Part shown: positions 39,341 to 41,840 of the stretch, piece by piece
Layout of the letters: each line of letters opens with the position of its first letter
Position numbering within the stretch: the first letter of the stretch is position 1
Assembly (NCBI GenBank): GCA_946402335.1
Contig: CAMIWE010000016.1
Coordinates: 1-41,840, forward strand
DNA: 41,840 bases
Direction of reading: 5' to 3'
DNA from: an uncultured Lachnoclostridium sp.
Lineage (GTDB): Bacteria; Bacillota; Clostridia; Lachnospirales; Lachnospiraceae
Notes under the pieces: generated by a model
What the model saw: only the letters and a program-made list of their open reading frames with translations
Databases searched by the model: none
What the model was told of the DNA's origin: nothing
Made by a program: the position numbers and the translations under genes

Positions 39341-41011
39341 TTATTCTACGGAAAGCAGGTAATAGTATACCGGCTGACCACCGAAGTGAACTTCCACATC
39401 AACATCGGGGTGTTGCTCCGCGATTCGAGAGGCGATTTCCTCGGCGTCCTTCTCGGTTGCATCGGCACCGTAATAGATGCTTACCAGTCCGGACTCATCA
39501 TCAATCAGCTTGTCGGCAAGCTGAACCGTTACGTTACTGACCTCGGAACCTACGGTAAGGATACCCTCATCCGCGATTCCCATAATATCGCCGGAGCTGA
39601 TCTCCAGCCCTTCATAGGTCGTGTCACGAACCGCATAGGTGATCTCACCGCTCTTCACGGCACCGAGTGCCTCGGTCATCATCTGCTCGTTCGTCTCAAC
39701 ATCGGAATCCGCAAGGAATCCGACCATTGCGCTGATACCCTGGGGAGCCGTCTTCGAAGGAATCACGATGATGTTCTTTCCTTCGGTAAGAGCCTTTGCC
39801 TGGGTTGCGGCAAGAATTACGTTTCCGTTATTCGGCAAAATGAAAATGTTCTTCGCATTTACCCGGTCGATGGCCTTCAGCATGTCCTCCGTGCTCGGGT
39901 TCATGGTCTGGCCGCCTTCGATCACATAATCTACGCCAAGCCCGCGGAATATCTCATTCATTCCGTCCCCGACGCTTACGGCGATAAATCCCATCTCCTT
40001 GGCAGGTGCCGCAGGCGCCTTCGGAGCAGCCTTCTCTTCGGCCTTCTCCACAACAAGTTCGCGATGCTCTTCGCGCATGTTGTCGATCTTCATGCGGGAC
40101 AGCTGGCCGTACGTCAAAGCCTTCTGAATGGCAAGACCGGGGTCATTCGTATGAACGTGTACCTTTACGACGCCGTCGTCCGCAACGCACACGATGGAAT
40201 CACCGATGGAACCGAGGAAGGTCTTGAAATCGGTCTCTTCCTTTACGGTGAAATCCTTCTCAAGAAGGATGATAAACTCCGTGCAATAGCCGAACTTGAT
40301 GTCGGCGGTGGAAATTTCGTCCGAACGTGCTCCGCCGGACTTCTTTGCGGAAGAATCACCGGTTTCTTTGATCAGAGCCTCGGGATCAATGTCCTCTCCG
40401 CTCAGACCGAGTCTTGCGCCGCGCATAACGGCAAGAAGACCCGTTCCGCCGGAATCCACTACACCTGCCTCTTTTAATACCGGCAGAAGTTCCGGGGTGT
40501 TGTCTAATGCAATCTGCATCCGGTCAATTACTTTATCGAGGAATTCCTCTACATCCTCGGTATAATCCGCAATTTCAGCAGCCGCTTCCGCGCCTGCTCT
40601 GGCAACGGTAAGAATCGTTCCTTCCTTGGGCTTCATAACCGCCTTGTAAGCAGTATCCACAGCCTTGTCAAAAGCCTCTGCCGCAAGCTGGACGTTCAGC
40701 TCTTCATATCCCTTAATGCTCTTGCAAAAGCCTCGGAACAGCTGGGAAAGGATTACGCCGGAGTTTCCGCGCGCGCCCTTCAAAGAACCGGAAGAAATCG
40801 CCTTGGAAACCGACTGCATGGATGCGTCCGGCATCTGGCTGATCTCTTTCACTGCAGACATGATCGTCAGCGTCATATTCGTACCGGTATCCCCGTCGGG
40901 AACCGGGAAAACATTCAGTTCGTTGATGACTTCCTTCTGTGCTTCCAGATTCTTCGCTCCCGTAAGAAACATGCGTTTCAAAAGCGAAGCATCTACCGTA
41001 TTAAGTGCCAC
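39341..41011 (-). CDS. fakA: FakA/YloV-type DhaL-domain kinase
   Basis: A 556-residue protein. An N-terminal DhaL domain (1-205) has NELNVFPVPDGDTGTNMTLT with Mg-binding Asp, KGARGNSGVILSQLFRGF and DSGGTGLLAVMRGA. A middle domain (KFGYCTEFIILLE, VKVHVHTNDPGLAIQ) and a DegV-like C-terminal part (YVIEGGQTMNPSTEDM, FILPNNGNVILAATQA) follow. It is the fatty-acid kinase catalytic subunit type that makes acyl phosphates for phospholipids with FakB. The start is a GTG at 41011 with AAAGGAGG upstream. It follows asp23 by 49 nt. Confidence 0.93.
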   Translation of the reverse strand: MALNTVDASLLKRMFLTGAKNLEAQKEVINELNVFPVPDGDTGTNMTLTIMSAVKEISQMPDASMQSVSKAISSGSLKGARGNSGVILSQLFRGFCKSIKGYEELNVQLAAEAFDKAVDTAYKAVMKPKEGTILTVARAGAEAAAEIADYTEDVEEFLDKVIDRMQIALDNTPELLPVLKEAGVVDSGGTGLLAVMRGARLGLSGEDIDPEALIKETGDSSAKKSGGARSDEISTADIKFGYCTEFIILLEKDFTVKEETDFKTFLGSIGDSIVCVADDGVVKVHVHTNDPGLAIQKALTYGQLSRMKIDNMREEHRELVVEKAEEKAAPKAPAAPAKEMGFIAVSVGDGMNEIFRGLGVDYVIEGGQTMNPSTEDMLKAIDRVNAKNIFILPNNGNVILAATQAKALTEGKNIIVIPSKTAPQGISAMVGFLADSDVETNEQMMTEALGAVKSGEITYAVRDTTYEGLEISSGDIMGIADEGILTVGSEVSNVTVQLADKLIDDESGLVSIYYGADATEKDAEEIASRIAEQHPDVDVEVHFGGQPVYYYLLSVE

Positions 41012-41060
41012 TTCTCTTCCTCCTTTAGCCAAAAACCCGAATGGGCCGGCGTTTCTAACA

Positions 41061-41417
41061 TTAATCAATCACGCGGACGCCGTCCACAAAAATATTCAGC
41101 TTTTCGACATTCAGTCCGGAAAAATCCTCCACGCGGTATTTCACGTTCTCATAAAGGTTGGTGCACACCGCCTGAATGCTGATTCCGTAAGAAACTATAA
41201 TATGCAGATCGATCGTGATACGATTCTCTGCGATTCTTACTTTTACGCCATGCTTCAGCGAATCCTTACGAAGGAGCTTGGAAAGGCCGTCCTTCATACT
41301 GACGGCAGCCATTCCCACAACACCGAAACATTCGGTGGCTGCGGACCCCGCATAATTCGCGATTACATCCAAATCAATATATACATCACCGTGGTTATTG
41401 GTAATCGTTCCGTCCAT
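41061..41417 (-). CDS. Asp23/Gls24 family protein (YloU-like)
   Basis: A 118-residue cytosolic protein. The pattern VYIDLDVIANYAGSAATECFGVVGM, then a Lys-rich loop, RITIDLHIIVSYGISIQAVC and NLNVYVDGV-type end (KLNIFVDGVRVID) is the Asp23 fold. Such proteins associate with the membrane and cell-envelope stress. It precedes fakA as YloU precedes YloV in Bacillus. AGGAGG is upstream of the ATG. Confidence 0.92.
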   Translation of the reverse strand: MDGTITNNHGDVYIDLDVIANYAGSAATECFGVVGMAAVSMKDGLSKLLRKDSLKHGVKVRIAENRITIDLHIIVSYGISIQAVCTNLYENVKYRVEDFSGLNVEKLNIFVDGVRVID

Positions 41418-41549
41418 AGGTTTCCTCCTAATCTGTGAAGCATAAAAACAAACTCATAGATATTGACATATTACCATTAAATGGCAGAAAAATAAACACA
41501 TTTTTCAAAAAAATGTGTTTCCAATCCCATTCTTATTCCGAAAACAAAG

Positions 41550-41579
41550 AAAAAAGGGGCATCGCCTTCGCAATACCCC
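41550..41579 (-). terminator. Terminator of rpmB
   Basis: A 10-bp stem with two G-T pairs (41556-41565 with 41570-41579), a GAAG loop and a run of six T on the minus strand. Confidence 0.88.
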
Positions 41580-41586
41580 TGAATCA

Positions 41587-41784
41587 TTATGCTCTTTCCA
41601 CTAAACCGGAGCGGAGACACGAAGTACATACATGCATCTTCTGCGTTCCACCGTTAACCTTTACGCGTACGGTCTTAACATTCGATTTCCACATCTTATT
41701 TGCTCTGCCGGAAACCTGACTACGTGTAATGCTGATCTGTCTGCCGAAAAGTGCACCCTTATCACAAATCTCACATTTTGCCAT
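41587..41784 (-). CDS. rpmB: 50S ribosomal protein L28
   Basis: A 65-residue ribosomal protein with MAKCEICDKGALFGRQIS, ITRSQVSGRANKMWKSNV and KMHVCTSCLRSG. The CxxC pairs (C4/C7, C52/C55) form a zinc-binding C+ type. GGAGGTG precedes the ATG. It heads the rpmB/asp23/fakA/recG neighbourhood conserved in Firmicutes. Confidence 0.96.
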   Translation of the reverse strand: MAKCEICDKGALFGRQISITRSQVSGRANKMWKSNVKTVRVKVNGGTQKMHVCTSCLRSGLVERA

Positions 41785-41840
41785 GATACAAGCACCTCCT
41801 TCACTTGTGAATTGGTTGCAATAACCCGAACATTCACATA

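Noticed and set aside
39386-40477. 363-residue plus-strand open frame antisense to fakA
   Set aside because: Shadow of a strongly conserved kinase gene; composition follows the complementary codons.

Overview
The window looks like chromosomal DNA of an anaerobic Firmicute of the Clostridia, most likely a Lachnospiraceae-type organism. The evidence is strong AGGAGG-type Shine-Dalgarno (SD) sites, sigma-A promoters, the Bacillus/Clostridium gene order cysE-cysS-mrnC-rlmB-sigH, rpmB/asp23/fakA/recG synteny, a two-gene SUF system, a BceRS/BceAB set and Pro-Thr linkers on exported proteins. Nearly everything is on the minus strand. The exceptions are a barnase/barstar pair and a CNNM/TlyC membrane protein. 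I see no rRNA, CRISPR, insertion sequence, phage or origin.

Left edge (1-2.9 kb): an AT-richer accessory block with an ASCH+SAP protein, an Imm53 immunity protein and two unrecognised acidic proteins that look like orphan immunity genes. At 3.0-5.1 kb are bioY and birA with a perfect 11-bp-arm BirA operator lying across the birA stop codon, a small ABM-like protein and tRNA-Thr(GGT).

5.2-17.1 kb: ten closely spaced minus-strand genes appear to read from one promoter near 17.15 kb. They run from a lipoprotein through an FN3/VanX-like dipeptidase, a cell-wall-binding transglutaminase, an MBOAT acyltransferase and its DHHW/AlgX-like partner into cysE, cysS, mrnC, rlmB and sigH. Cell-surface modification genes thus feed directly into a housekeeping operon.

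17.2-21.7 kb: aroQ-ispF-tex run on the minus strand from a near-consensus promoter. A membrane-anchored barnase and its barstar run divergently on the plus strand, followed by tRNA-Met(CAT). At 21.8-30.8 kb, bceAB has its own promoter and a probable BceR box. Its regulators bceRS sit in a separate apparent operon, sufC-sufB-MBL lipoprotein-cdd-bceR-bceS-pdaA. The PdaA-like deacetylase and the barnase share the same N-terminal membrane module (DGGTVEY...LKILG.TV) followed by Pro-Thr linkers, which is the most novel pattern in the window.

30.8-41.8 kb: a CNNM/TlyC gene with a perfect sigma-A promoter but no canonical start codon, a 56-residue membrane protein convergent with it, two large multi-spanning proteins (one DUF2298), recG, fakA (yloV), asp23 and rpmB. 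No gene-free stretch exceeds about 300 bases; the longer gaps hold the promoters, terminators and tRNAs listed.
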